Source: Pseudo-nitzschia pungens
Lineage: Eukaryota > Bacillariophyta > Bacillariophyceae > Bacillariales > Bacillariaceae
Direction of reading: 5' to 3'
NCBI GenBank assembly: GCA_037355855.1
Contig: CM074768.1
Location: forward strand, 2,108,001 to 2,172,000
Length of the DNA stretch: 64,000 nt
The notes beneath the pieces were generated by a model. That model worked only from the letters and a program-made list of their open reading frames with translations, was not told the DNA's origin and searched no databases. Position 1 is the first letter of the stretch; every line of letters begins with the position of its first letter. The translations under genes and the position numbers were made by a program. Shown one piece after another: positions 34,101-45,700 of this stretch.

Positions 34101-36022
34101 TGCCAAAAGGGTAGGAACGTTGTCCCGATTTTGATACCACAGTCTGGATATTGAGGTTGCACTCCAACTCTCACGCCATGATCTCCCATATCCATGGATG
34201 TTAACAAAGACTCTCCTTCAGTGCTGTCCCGGTCTTCAGTGATAAAAGTTGCATAGTGGACCAATAAAAGAACTGGATCTTCTCTCCCGGGAACTGTTGC
34301 TTTGGTCACTGCACTCACAACTGGGTGTCCATCCATAACATCACTGGACATAAATGGTTTCACTGCTGAGGTCAATCCTGTCTCTCCTCCAACTCGGATC
34401 CATGCCTTCTCGGTCACCGTAGGTCTATTCCCACCTCCACTATCCATAAGGGCAATATTTTCTCCTTTGGAGATTTTCATGGGGAACCTTCTGGTTGTTT
34501 TCACCTTCAGTCTCTGGCTGCGTCGGGGCGTTGTTATACTGGTTGAAACCTGCTGCGGCTGCGCTTGTGGCTGCTCTTGCTGCTGCGCTCGTTGTTTTTC
34601 TTGTTGCTGCAGCGTCTGCATCTCTTCTTGCTCCTTCCCCTTTTCAACCATGTAGAAGCGCACTGCTTTGAGAGGCACACTCCCGACGGGAAATAATTCG
34701 GATTCATCGATCGAGCCAATACTGTGTGCGTCGGCGTCATCATCGGCGTCGGGGACTGCTGGTGGAGCGGCATCAGATACTGCTGGTGGAGCGGGAGGCC
34801 CAGGGAGTGGGGGAAGCTTGACGTCGGGCTCAGGCACTTCTGCAACAGGCACGGTGGTATCTAACATCACACGACGGACACGACGAGGACGACCACCACT
34901 TCGGCCATACATGCGTCTGGGAACATCGGTATTGCCCATGCCATCATCTTTGGGCGCTCCTATCTTGATACCATTGACAGGGCTGGGGAAATCATCTGGT
35001 GGATACTTGTGACGTACAGCGTTGTTATATTTGAGGACATAGGTACGTTCAGAATCTTGTAAGTTTCTCCACGTCTCTGGGGGAATCCTGAGAATACCAA
35101 GCATATTAGGGTGGAGTGTAGTGCCACCCAAAGAGAGGGTTCCTTGTTGGCCCATTTGTCCATCGATACGCCGGCGCTTTCCCTCGTACTGAAGCTGGAA
35201 TGCCAATTCTTGGCGGCGTTTAGCTTCAGCACGACGGGCAATCCCTTTCCGAATATTCGCTTGTTCTTGCTTACGGAGTTTCAGGACAAGTTCTTTCAGG
35301 GTCAGGGTGGACTGATGTTCCACCATGCTGTTTGTGGTATAGTCCAAAGAGGAGTCATGGATATTCTGGATGAAGAGGCTCTTTGCTTCGCATTCGCGGA
35401 TACCAAAATTGGGGATACGGTGGAGCTCGTAGTAAATCAACTCGAAACGGTTGATATAGTCTGCAATATCACCACCTTCGTACAATTTGACGTTCGAGAG
35501 CTTTAGACGGAGCGTCTCGGCATGGGATTCTTGTTGAGATTTGGAGTCGTACCAATTAAGGAGTTCGTTCCATGCACCATGTCCGTCGGTCTCGTCTCGG
35601 TATTGGTTGACCTGCGAATAGGCCCGCCCATTGCATGTGGCCGCTGCGATGGTGGAGTATAAGACATGGTTTCGGTTTGGATCCTTGTCGGCTTCCTCTC
35701 TGCTGTTCATAACCTTTTTGAAGCCAGTACCGTATAACACACTCTCCGCTTCAGCTTTCCATTTGACCCAGTTCGATTGGCATCCATCGAATGTCTTCAC
35801 GTCTCCCACACGGAGTGTCTGAAACCCTTCGCGTTCTTCTTTCTTTTCGAGTTCCTTCTCTAGTTTCGTGATCTTGTCTCGTAGGGTCTCTTCAGTACTC
35901 ATGGGTTGGGGTTTAATGGTAGGTGTGAACAACCATTTGATTGCTCCTGTAATCGCTTGGGTGAAAGAGAAGGGTTGGTATGTTTCGTTGGTGTTGACGG
36001 ATAGGTCGGCGGCGAAGGACAT
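31118..36022 (-). CDS. E3 Copia gag-pol polyprotein, truncated before RNase H
   Basis: 1,634-codon frame from the ATG at 36022. Copia order: gag (about residues 50-300), an Arg/Pro-rich region, protease with DSGG near residue 525, integrase with Asp near 756 (TDYTFF), Asp near 812 (SDNAQ) and Glu near 849 (PAEPEW), then RT with KSRLVAGG, ADVGNAF, ALYGLAGS and HVDD near residue 1441. The frame ends within the E2 LTR: homologous coding stops at about 31135 and the last few codons read LTR sequence. RNase H and the 3' LTR are therefore missing. The gag is unrelated to the E4/E5 N-domain, so this is another Copia lineage. Probably inactive as it stands. Confidence 0.85.
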   Translation of the reverse strand: MSFAADLSVNTNETYQPFSFTQAITGAIKWLFTPTIKPQPMSTEETLRDKITKLEKELEKKEEREGFQTLRVGDVKTFDGCQSNWVKWKAEAESVLYGTGFKKVMNSREEADKDPNRNHVLYSTIAAATCNGRAYSQVNQYRDETDGHGAWNELLNWYDSKSQQESHAETLRLKLSNVKLYEGGDIADYINRFELIYYELHRIPNFGIRECEAKSLFIQNIHDSSLDYTTNSMVEHQSTLTLKELVLKLRKQEQANIRKGIARRAEAKRRQELAFQLQYEGKRRRIDGQMGQQGTLSLGGTTLHPNMLGILRIPPETWRNLQDSERTYVLKYNNAVRHKYPPDDFPSPVNGIKIGAPKDDGMGNTDVPRRMYGRSGGRPRRVRRVMLDTTVPVAEVPEPDVKLPPLPGPPAPPAVSDAAPPAVPDADDDADAHSIGSIDESELFPVGSVPLKAVRFYMVEKGKEQEEMQTLQQQEKQRAQQQEQPQAQPQQVSTSITTPRRSQRLKVKTTRRFPMKISKGENIALMDSGGGNRPTVTEKAWIRVGGETGLTSAVKPFMSSDVMDGHPVVSAVTKATVPGREDPVLLLVHYATFITEDRDSTEGESLLTSMDMGDHGVRVGVQPQYPDCGIKIGTTFLPFWHDEEKVFFKLSKPTEGDMESLELFELNSPAPPDLREYPMLRRKRKFQKFSFGQLPMLELRKRMAMLPERVVKKTLENTTQFYTEIEEENRDIPRKHYRKRFRGFHYPRQNESVATDYTFFSEKTSQGHNGGQFFSGVKSKKWSFHPLKQVSQCTTALKDYLREHGAPDTMISDNAQAETGVKWSEVLREARVATRSRTSQPYHPHQNPAEPEWGRLSKMISNCLAMFKAPKSLAHWCAKWVCQVNNVCSRASLNWKTPSEVSHGWTPDISHLRFHFYEPIWYYQPQNKTPKESMLKGRFLAFADSCGDAMTYYILTEPDSKKTKRQILMRSVVRTRRENIGTDKEVLNDDPNTARFELTVAEKERTIIESTDEVPILVSGEEFAADSTGMEHSTSTLEDFLQQNLETKDGDVPEDLEDQDDLDDDATEEEDAEPDEEEALPKDLDCTNNAESHLDILESTDKNLNSEFRKILNHHWQEGMLIFKAQFVTDVGTVVMDIPLTVLQKDQPIACAKYIKMYIVENSSRRSSGPLGTWADSILKENSNIIRRMRRVQPRPQARARVKLPKKLRRAMQNPSKKKKRLLSRNQRLAAKKQREKFGIKIPNTYQQCVQFDLEAGNKKWQESIDKEMENLERLECFKFHDPATEFPESEGWQEVKLKMIWDVKSEDRRYKSRLVAGGHLVDSSHVNTYSSQVDSLSVFLLFLIAQHQKLDLMTADVGNAFPTAPNQEKVWCWADDVFGKNKGCKVEIQRALYGLAGSSRAYMDFFADTLAGLGFRPSRADPDLWMRPEPEGEGYCYIATHVDDLIVVAKKPENWIALIEQEFALRNIEEKPQYYLGTSVRQIKDGRILLNSGSYITEVLRKYEIKHGLTLHPNHVPMHPDCRPELDTSEFLDVTEHKEFQHIIGLCQWVVLTGRIDITYAVSSLSRFSASPRRNHLEMARYILGYLKKYKNKGLVVDPRPPRTTVNEEPTRMEDFTHQYKYYKEELDLLKCS

Positions 36023-36183
36023 GTTGGAATATATATTTTATTTTATTTTATTTTTTTTTTTTTTTTGAAGATATGTCGGTAGGTAGTTAGGGTATGATCG
36101 TGTTCCAGTTAAAAAAATAAAAAGGAATTTTCGATCGTGCGTCAGTTGAATAATTCGTGTGGTAGAGTAATTTTATTGCGATC

Positions 36184-36197
36184 TGCGACTGTTAATC
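36184..36197 (-). other. E3 primer-binding site
   Basis: On the minus strand this reads GATTAACAGTCGCA, the same 14-mer as in E1, E4 and E5, although E3 belongs to a different Copia lineage. Shared tRNA-Asn(GUU) anticodon-arm primer inferred. Confidence 0.6.
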
Positions 36198-36569
36198 AAC
36201 AAGTTGTATAACTGGAAATTATGAGCTCTTATCATTCTATCGATCTAACATGTGTTCTCTCTCTTTTACATGGTCGCTCGTGATAAGTGTGTTTGTTGCT
36301 CCATTCTTTATCTTCTTCAGTTAATACTTCAACCGTGTTCTTTGGTTGTGTTCTTTGGATACTTCAATATCTTGCGCACCTCTGGGCGCGCTCTGTTTCT
36401 ACGCGCGGTACTGTTGCGCTCACTGTCTGTTTCTACGCGCGTTACTGTTGCGCTCACTGTCTGTTTCTACGCGCGTTACTGTTGCGCTCACTGTCTGTTT
36501 CTACGCGCGGTACTGTTGCGCTCACTTTCTGTTTCTTATTACTTAACAACCTTGTTCTGTGTTGTTTCA
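36198..36569 (-). repeat. E3 5' LTR (tentative limits)
   Basis: ~370 bp between the PBS and the LRR exon. It contains four copies of a ~33-bp unit, TGTTGCGCTCACTGTCTG plus TTTCTACGCGCG, at about 36395-36535. Limits are tentative because the partner LTR is missing. The outer end may be TGAAAC... (36569, minus strand) or a terminus two bases further in, starting AACAAC. Confidence 0.55.
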
Positions 36570-39500
36570 AGTCATTCTCATCTGCATACACATACCAATA
36601 CACAACAAGAAACAAGCAGTCACCAAACATGTTAACATCATCAACAAATCAATACACACATACACACAAAACATTCACAAACCTCCATTCTTTCACACCT
36701 CAAACAAAAAACACAACATCTTCACTCACCCAAATATAGATGTCTCAAGCCTGTCAAATACTCAATCTCAGAAGCAATGGTTCCACTTAACTCATTCCCA
36801 TCTGCATAAACAGACCAATACACAACAAGAAACAAGCAGTCACCAAACATGTTAACATCATCAACAAATCAATACACAAATACACACAAAACATTCACAA
36901 ACCTCCATTCTTTCACACCTCAAACAAAAATCACAACATCTTCACTCACCCAAATCTAGATCTGTCAAGCCTGTCAACAACGCAATCTCAGAAGGAATGC
37001 TTCCACTCAAGTCATTCCCATCTGCATAAACATACCAATACACAACAAGAAACAAGCAGTCACCAAACATGTTAACATCATCAACAAATCAATACACACA
37101 TACACACAAAACATTCACAAACCTCCATTCTTTCACACCTCAAACAAAAAACACAACATCTTCACTCACAAAAATTGACATATTGCAAGCCTGTCAACAA
37201 CCCAATCTCAGAAGGAATGCTTCCAGTCAAGTCATTCCCATCTGCATACACATACCAACACACAACAAGAAACAAGCAGTCACCAAACATGTTAACATCA
37301 TCAACAAATCAATACACAAATACACACAAAACATTCACAGACCTCCATTCTTTCACACCTCAAACAAAAATCACAACATCTTCACTCACCCAAATTTAGA
37401 TATGTCAAGCCTGTCAACAACCCAATCTCAGAAGGAATGCTTCCAGTCAAAAAAATCCCATCTGCATACACATACCAATACACAACAAGAAACAAGCAGT
37501 CACCAAACATGTTAACATCATCAACAAATCAATACACACATACACACAAAACATTCACAAACCTCCATTCTTTCACACCTCAAACAAAAAACACAACATG
37601 TGCACTCACCCAAATTTAGATATGTCAAGCCTGTCAACAACCCAATCTCAGAAGGAATGCTTCCAGTCAAAAAAATCCCATCTGCATACACATACCAATA
37701 CACAACAAGAAACAAGCAGTCACCAAACATGTTAACATCATCAACAAATCAATACACACATACACACAAAACATTCACAGACCTCCATTCTTTCACACCT
37801 CAAACAAAAATCACAACATCTTCACTCACCCAAATTTAGATATGTCAAGCCTGTCAACAACCCAATCTCAGAAGGAATGCTTCCAGTCAAAAAAATCCCA
37901 TCTGCATACACATACCAATACACAACAAGAAACAAGCAGTCACCAAACATGTTAACATCATCAACAAATCAATACACACATACACACAAAACATTCACAA
38001 ACCTCCATTCTTTCACACCTCAAACAAAAAACACAACATCTTCACTCACCCAAATTTAGATATGTCAAGCCTGTCAACAACCCAATCTCAGAAGGAATGC
38101 TTCCAGTCAAAAAATTCCCATCTGCATAAACAGACCAATACACAACAAGAAACAAGCAGTCACCAAACATGTTAACATCATCAACAAATCAATACACACA
38201 TACACACAAAACATTCACAAACCTCCATTCTTTCACACCTCAAACAAAAATCACAACATCTTCACTCACCCAAATATAGATATGTCAAGCCTGTCAAATA
38301 CCCAATCTCAGAAGGAATGCTTCCAGTCAAAACATTCCCATCTGCATAAACAGACCAATACACAACAAGAAACAAGCAGTCACCAAACATGTTAACATCA
38401 TCAACAAATCAATACACACATACACACAAAACATTCACAAACCTCCATTCTTTCACACCTCAAACAAAAATCACAACATGTGCACTCACAAAAATTGACA
38501 TATTGCAAGCCTGTCAACAACCCAATCTCAGAAGGAATGCTTCCAGTCAAAAAAATCCCATCTGCATACACAAACCAACACACAACAAGAAACAAGCAGT
38601 CACCAAACATGTTAACATCATCAACAAATCAATACACACATACACACAAAACATTCACAAACCTCCATTCTTTCACACCTCAAACAAAAATCACAACATC
38701 TTCACTCACCCAAATTTAGATATGTCAAGCCTGTCAACAACCCAATCTCAGAAGGAATGCTTCCACTCAAGTCATTTCCAGCTGCATAAACATACCAACA
38801 CACAACAAGAAACAAGCAGTCACCAAACATGTTAACATCATCAACAAATCAATACACACATACACACAAAACATTCACAAACCTCCATTCTTTCACACCT
38901 CAAACAAAAAACACAACATCTTCACTCACAAAAATTGACATATTGCAAGCCTGTCAACAACCCAATCTCAGAAGGAATGCTTCCAGTCAAGTCATTCTCA
39001 TCTGCATACACATACCAATACACAACAAGAAACAAGCAGTCACCAAACATGTTAACATCATCAACAAATCAATACACACATACACACAAAACATTCACAA
39101 ACCTCTATTCTTTCACACCTCAAACAAAAAACACAACATCTTCACTCACAAAATACTAGATGTCTCAAGCCTGTCAACAACCCAATCTCAGAAGGAATGC
39201 TTCCAGTCAAGTCATTCCCATCTGCATAAACATACCAATACACAACAAGAAACAAGCAGTCACCAAACATGTTAACATCATCAACAAATCAATACACACA
39301 TACACACAAAACATTCACAAACCTCTATTCTTTCACACCTCAAACAAAAAACACAACATCTTCACTCACAAAAATTGAGATATGTCAAGCCTGTCAACAA
39401 CCCAATCTCAGAAGGAATGCTTCCAGTCAAGTCATTCTCATCTGCATACACATACCAATACACAACAAGAAACAAGCAGTCACCAAACATGTTAACATCA

Positions 39501-42500
39501 TCAACAAATCAATACACACATACACACAAAACATTCACAAACCTCCATTCTTTCACACCTCAAACAAAAATCACAACATCTTCACTCACCCAAATCTAGA
39601 TATGTCAAGCCTGTCAAATACCCAATCTCAGAAGGAATGCTTCCAGTCAAAAAAATCCCATCTGCATACACAAACCAACACACAACAAGAAACAAGCAGT
39701 CACCAAACATGTTAACATCATCAACAAATCAATACACACATACACACAAAACATTCACAAACCTCCATTCTTTCACACCTCAAACAAAAAACACAACATC
39801 TTCACTCACCCAAATATAGATGTCTCAAGCCTGTCAAATACTCAATCTCAGAAGCAATGGTTCCACTTAACTCATTCCCATCTGCATAAACAGACCAATA
39901 CACAACAAGAAACAAGCAGTCACCAAACATGTTAACATCATCAACAAATCAATACACACATACACACAAAACATTCACAAACCTCCATTCTTTCACACCT
40001 CAAACAAAAATCACAACATCTTCACTCACCCAAATCTAGATCTGTCAAGCCTGTCAACAACCCAATCTCAGAAGGAATGCTTCCAGTCAAGTCATTCCCA
40101 TCTGCATAAACATACCAATACACAACAAGAAACAAGCAGTCACCAAACATGTTAACATCATCAACAAATCAATACACACATACACACAAAACATTCACAA
40201 ACCTCCATTCTTTCACACCTCAAACAAAAAACACAACATCTTCACTCACAAAAATTGACATATTGCAAGCCTGTCAACAACCCAATCTCAGAAGGAATGC
40301 TTCCAGTCAAGTCATTCCCATCTGCATACACATACCAACACACAACAAGAAACAAGCAGTCACCAAACATGTTAACATCATCAACAAATCAATACACAAA
40401 TACACACAAAACATTCACAAACCTCCATTCTTTCACACCTCAAACAAAAAACACAACATCTTCACTCACCCAAATTTAGATATGTCAAGCCTGTCAACAA
40501 CCCAATCTCAGAAGGAATGCTTCCAGTCAAAAAATTCCCATCTGCATACACATACCAACACACAACAAGAAACAAGCAGTCACCAAACATGTTAACATCA
40601 TCAACAAATCAATACACACATACACACAAAACATTCACAGACCTCCATTCTTTCACACCTCAAACAAAAAACACAACATCTTCACTCACAAAAATTGAGA
40701 TATGTCAAGCCTGTCAACAACCCAATCTCAGAAGGAATGCTTCCAGTCAAAAAAATCCCATCTGCATACACAAACCAACACACAACAAGAAACAAGCAGT
40801 CACCAAACATGTTAACATCATCAACAAATCAATACACACATACACACAAAACATTCACAAACCTCTATTCTTTCACACGTCAAACAAAAAATACAACATG
40901 TGCACTCACAAAAATTGACATATTGCAAGCCTGTCAACAACCCAATCTCAGAAGGAATGCTTCCACTCAAATAATTCCCAACTGCATAAACATACCAATA
41001 CACAACAAGAAACAAGCAGTCACCAAACATGTTAACATCATCAACAAATCAATACACACATACACACAAAACATTCACAAACCTCCATTCTTTCACACCT
41101 CAAACAAAAATCACAACATCTTCACTCACCCAAATCTAGATATGTCAAGCCTGTCAAATACCCAATCTCAGAAGGAATGCTTCCAGTCAAGTCACATCCA
41201 TCTGCATAAACATACCAATACACAACAAGAAACAAGCAGTCACCAAACATGTTAACATCATCAACAAATCAATACACACATACACACAAAACATTCACAA
41301 ACCTCCATTCTTTCACACCTCAAACAAAAAACACAACATCTTCACTCACAAAAATCGAGATATGTCAAGCCTGTCAACAACCCAATCTCAGAAGGAATGG
41401 CTCCACTTAACTCATTCCCATCTGCGTAAACAGACCAATACACAACAAGAAACAAGCAGTCACCAAACATGTTAACATCATCAACAAATCAATACACACA
41501 TACACACAAAACATTCACAAACCTCCATTCTTTCACACCTCAAACAAAAATCACAACATCTTCACTCACAAAAATTGACATATTGCAAGCCTGTCAACAA
41601 CACAATCTCAGAAGGAATGCTTCCAGTCAAGTCATTCTCATCTGCATACACATACCAATACACAACAAGAAACAAGCAGTCACCAAACATGTTAACATCA
41701 TCAACAAATCAATAGACACATGCACACAAAACATTCACAAACCTCTATTCTTTCACACCTCAAACAAAAAACACAACATCTTCACTCACAAAATACTAGA
41801 TGTCTCAAGCCTGTCAACAACCCAATCTCAGAAGGAATGCTTCCAGTCAAAAAAATCCCATCTGCATACACATACCAATACACAACAAGAAACAAGCAGT
41901 CACCAAACATGTTAACATCATCAACAAATCAATACACACATACACACAAAACATTCACAAACCTCCATTCTTTCACACCTCAAACAAAAAACACAACATC
42001 TTCACTCACCAAATTTGACATATTGCAAGCCTGTCAACAACCCAATCTCAGAAGGAATGCTTCCAGTCAAGTCATTCCCATCTGCATAAACATACCAATA
42101 CACAACAAGAAACAAGCAGTCACCAAACATGTTAACATCATCAACAAATCAATACACACATACACACAAAACATTCACAAACCTCCATTCTTTCACACCT
42201 CAAACAAAAAACACAACATCTTCACTCACCCAAATATAGATGTCTCAAGCCTGTCAACAACCCAATCTCAGAAGGAATGCTTCCAGTCAAGTCATTCCCA
42301 TCTGCATAAACATACCAATACACAACAAGAAACAAGCAGTCACCAAACATGTTAACATCATCAACAAATCAATACACACATACACACAAAACATTCACAG
42401 ACCTCCATTCTTTCACACCTCAAACAAAAATCACAACATCTTCACTCACCCAAATTTAGATATGTCAAGCCTGTCAACAACCCAATCTCAGAAGGAATGC

Positions 42501-42728
42501 TTCCAGTCAAAAAAATCCCATCTGCATACACATACCAATACACAACAAGAAACAAGCAGTCACCAAACATGTTAACATCATCAACAAATCAATACACACA
42601 TACACACAAAACATTCACAAACCTCCATTCTTTCACACCTCAAACAAAAAACACAACATCTTCACTCACCCAAATTTAGATATGTCAAGCCTGTCAACAA
42701 CCCAATCTCAGAAGGAATGGCTCCACTT
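36570..42728 (-). repeat. LRR exon-intron array, gene 2, exact 220-bp period
   Basis: The marker GTTAACATCATCAACAAATC recurs every 220 bp from 36631 to 42571 without a single indel (28 units). Each unit has a 72-nt LRR exon (minus strand; low coordinates 36730 + 220n, n = 0-27) and a 148-nt intron. A partial exon, 36570-36581, is cut by E3. Introns are nearly invariant. Exon differences lie in the first ~17 and last ~15 nt, while the TGSIPSEIGLLTGL core rarely changes. All exons read were open and phase 1/1. Short plus-strand frames here are shadows. Confidence 0.96.
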
Positions 42729-45700
42729 TGTTAAATTGTAACCAAAATCGGTTTTCGTTTGACAAACCCTTAACCCTACATACATTACATATGAACGCTC
42801 ACACACTGCGCGTAAAGAAAACAAAATATTTTCTACTGAGTTTACAGTACAAGAAAACAAGCAGCAGCAGCAGCAACCACTCAGTAGAATTAACAAGACA
42901 GCAACGTCGAATTCCCGACAAGGTTGTTGTCCTCACATCTTTAGTTTAACTCTGATTTGAATACCTTGATACTTACATCCTGCTCCTCCAGCAGCCTCTG
43001 TAGAACTACAAGCCTAAGATCTAACTGACTGAGCCCAGAAGAGGTAGTTAGAATAGATCTGATCGATTCGTTCGGTCGTAGTGGTGAATCCGAGACTATC
43101 GATAGAACAGACCGGCACCTCAACCGGTTTGCTGCTCCTGCTGTACATCTCCAAGCTTGCCTTAGGACCTATCAGCTTAAACCCTGTTTCAGCTACATTT
43201 TAACAGATTAACAGTCGCAAGCTTATTTAAGCTTGCAAAGCTGGAGATCTACAAGCCAAACAAGATAACAAGGAACAACGACGACGACGACGACGACGAA
43301 GGACGAAATCGACGCCGCTCTCCGTTTTAATTCTACACTGGAACACCGAGCTCCCCGTTGCAAGGCCGTTCCAGGTATTGTTATTCTCCTTGTTATTCCG
43401 GATAATACGGTACAAACGGCGTCTCCAAATTCCAAGAATTGACGGAGAAAGAATTTTTCAAAAATTCTGCTGCTGCTGCACCTACGAGACCCAAGTACAA
43501 CATATAACCTTCCACTCATAGATCTGTATTCTCCGAATACAGCTGTATCTTCCTCTGTATCCACCAGGCAAATATACTCTGTTCCTTTGCCGGATACACC
43601 TTCTTTGCCGGATACACCTTCTCGGATTTATCCACACCACACGAACGTTGTTTTCGAACGACAACAACGGCGTTTTTCGAACGGCGACAACGGCGTTTCG
43701 AACAACAACGGCGACGGCGCTTTCGAACGGCAAAGCGCTCAGCAATACGCTCAGCAACTGCATAAAACGCTCAGCAACTGCTGTTTTAACCGTGTTTTCC
43801 AACAACAACGGTGTTTTAACGGTGTTTTCGAACGACAACGGCGTTTCGAACAACAACGGCGACGGCGCTTTCGAACGACAAAGCGCTCAGCAATATTTAA
43901 CCTCCACTGAGTTCACGAATACAGCTGCAATAACAACTGTGTTCCTCCAGGCATATTATCTTCCTATTCTTGGATCTTATTCTATCCCTGGATCTTATCC
44001 TATTTCTGGATACTGGATCCTATACCATAGAATTTCGGACCTCTATGCCATACCGAACCCGACAACGAGATCCGTTCCCTACATCCAACGAAGACACCTA
44101 CCGTACCTTCCAATCTATTGAAACTGCAGCTCGCACCCGATTCAACACGAACACGAACACGATGTCCGATGATCACGCCAGCACGACCACCAACGAGGCG
44201 AATGATGCATCCACCGACGACGGCGACTTCTTTCCCTCGTTTGACCCTCATGTCACACACATCCTTCGGCACTTCCTCAACATACATACTGAAGACGGAG
44301 ATATCATCTGTGACGCTCTTCGCTTCAGCGGCTGTACTACCTGGTTAGAATTCCGGTTCCTCTCTGCTGAACTCATCTCCTGTTTCCAGTATCAAGACAA
44401 CGGAAAACATGTCTCCATTTCCCGCAGCCATGCCTTCCGTCTCAATACGCTTGCTGCATACATGAACCACCTTAACGCTACCATCAGCCCGGATGCCTCC
44501 CTGGACTTCGCCAACTACGATTCCGATGCATTCATTGCTTTTCGACGCACTCATCGTCCTACACTATCATCCCCAGCATCGACCCAACCTGTACCAACCC
44601 ACCCAATGAATGTACACGACCTGAATTCCCGCACACAGCCCACCTCCTCTTCCCGCTTTGTCAAAACCGATGAACAACTCAAATATGAGAACTGGATCAA
44701 ACGATCCCATGATGTCACTGTTTTTGATGTTCTCAAGAATGACACTCGGTTTGAAACCTGGCTCACCGGCTTTCGTGCTCAACTTGCTGCTTATGACTTT
44801 GATGTTGATCAGTTCCTTAACCCTGAATGGGATACCTCCACTCTCGACGGCTACCATCACAAACTCTTTCAGAAACAATGCACCTTTTTCTGGGTTCTTA
44901 TCCTCCGTGTCCTCAAGTCTGACCTCTCCCTCTCCTGTGTCCAAACACACACACCCACCATGGATGGACGAGCTGCTTATTTTGAGTACATTAAACTCCG
45001 TGCATCGACCTTCACTCAAGAGTTTGACATTGCCAAACAGACCCAAACCCTTCAATCCCTCAACCTTGCCTCCTGGAAGGAATCCACTGTCAAATTTCTT
45101 ACCCACTGGTTTGACCAATATGACCTCTTATGCAAGATGACAGCCCCCAAGTCCCCCATGCAATATCACATGCTTCGGACCCTCCTTCTCAATGCCTGTG
45201 CATATGACGCTCATCTCAGTGACCAGTTTTCCAAAGTGCCTCTTCCTTCCACTAGTGACCTTTCCCAAGGCAACGACACTGTCCACATCCTTAAACTCAA
45301 AACCACTCTCTTGGCTGAAGCAACACGACTGGACTCTCGTGCAACCCTCACTTTGCCCACTTCTCGGAGCACCATTCGCGCCAACCTCCACGAAGCCTTT
45401 TCATTCCTTGACGCCTCTGAGTTGACTGATGACTTCATGGATGATGTCCAAACCTATGCTGCTTTCCGTGCCTCTCAGCCCCGTAAACCTGATCCCAGCA
45501 CACGCCTTCCTGACTCTTTCTGGAAAAGTCTCACACCTGAGGGCATGACCCTTTGGCGAAAAATGAATCCTGTGGATAAACGCAAATTCATTGCTGTTCT
45601 CAATCCCACTAAATTCCCTGACCTCCATTCCTTTTCCACCCCAACTACTAAACCTGTTGGCCGCAAAGCCTATGCCACTGACCTTCTCACTGGACCATAC

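Larger units (their letters stand above)
31135..36569 (-). mobile_element. E3: truncated Copia LTR retrotransposon
   Basis: Minus-strand element made of a 5' LTR, PBS, untranslated leader with a long poly-T/A tract near 36030-36066 and a gag-pol frame. Its 3' end is cut by E2 at 31134/31135. Its right end lies inside an LRR exon of gene 2 (flank AGTCATTCTCATctgcat). The missing end probably lies in or beyond the gap. Confidence 0.82.

Noticed and set aside
36570..42728. CRISPR-like array of regular repeats and spacers
   Set aside because: The 220-bp units contain spliced LRR exons with GTGAG...CAG introns in a eukaryotic gene; the 'spacers' are not unique, and unit size does not fit CRISPR.
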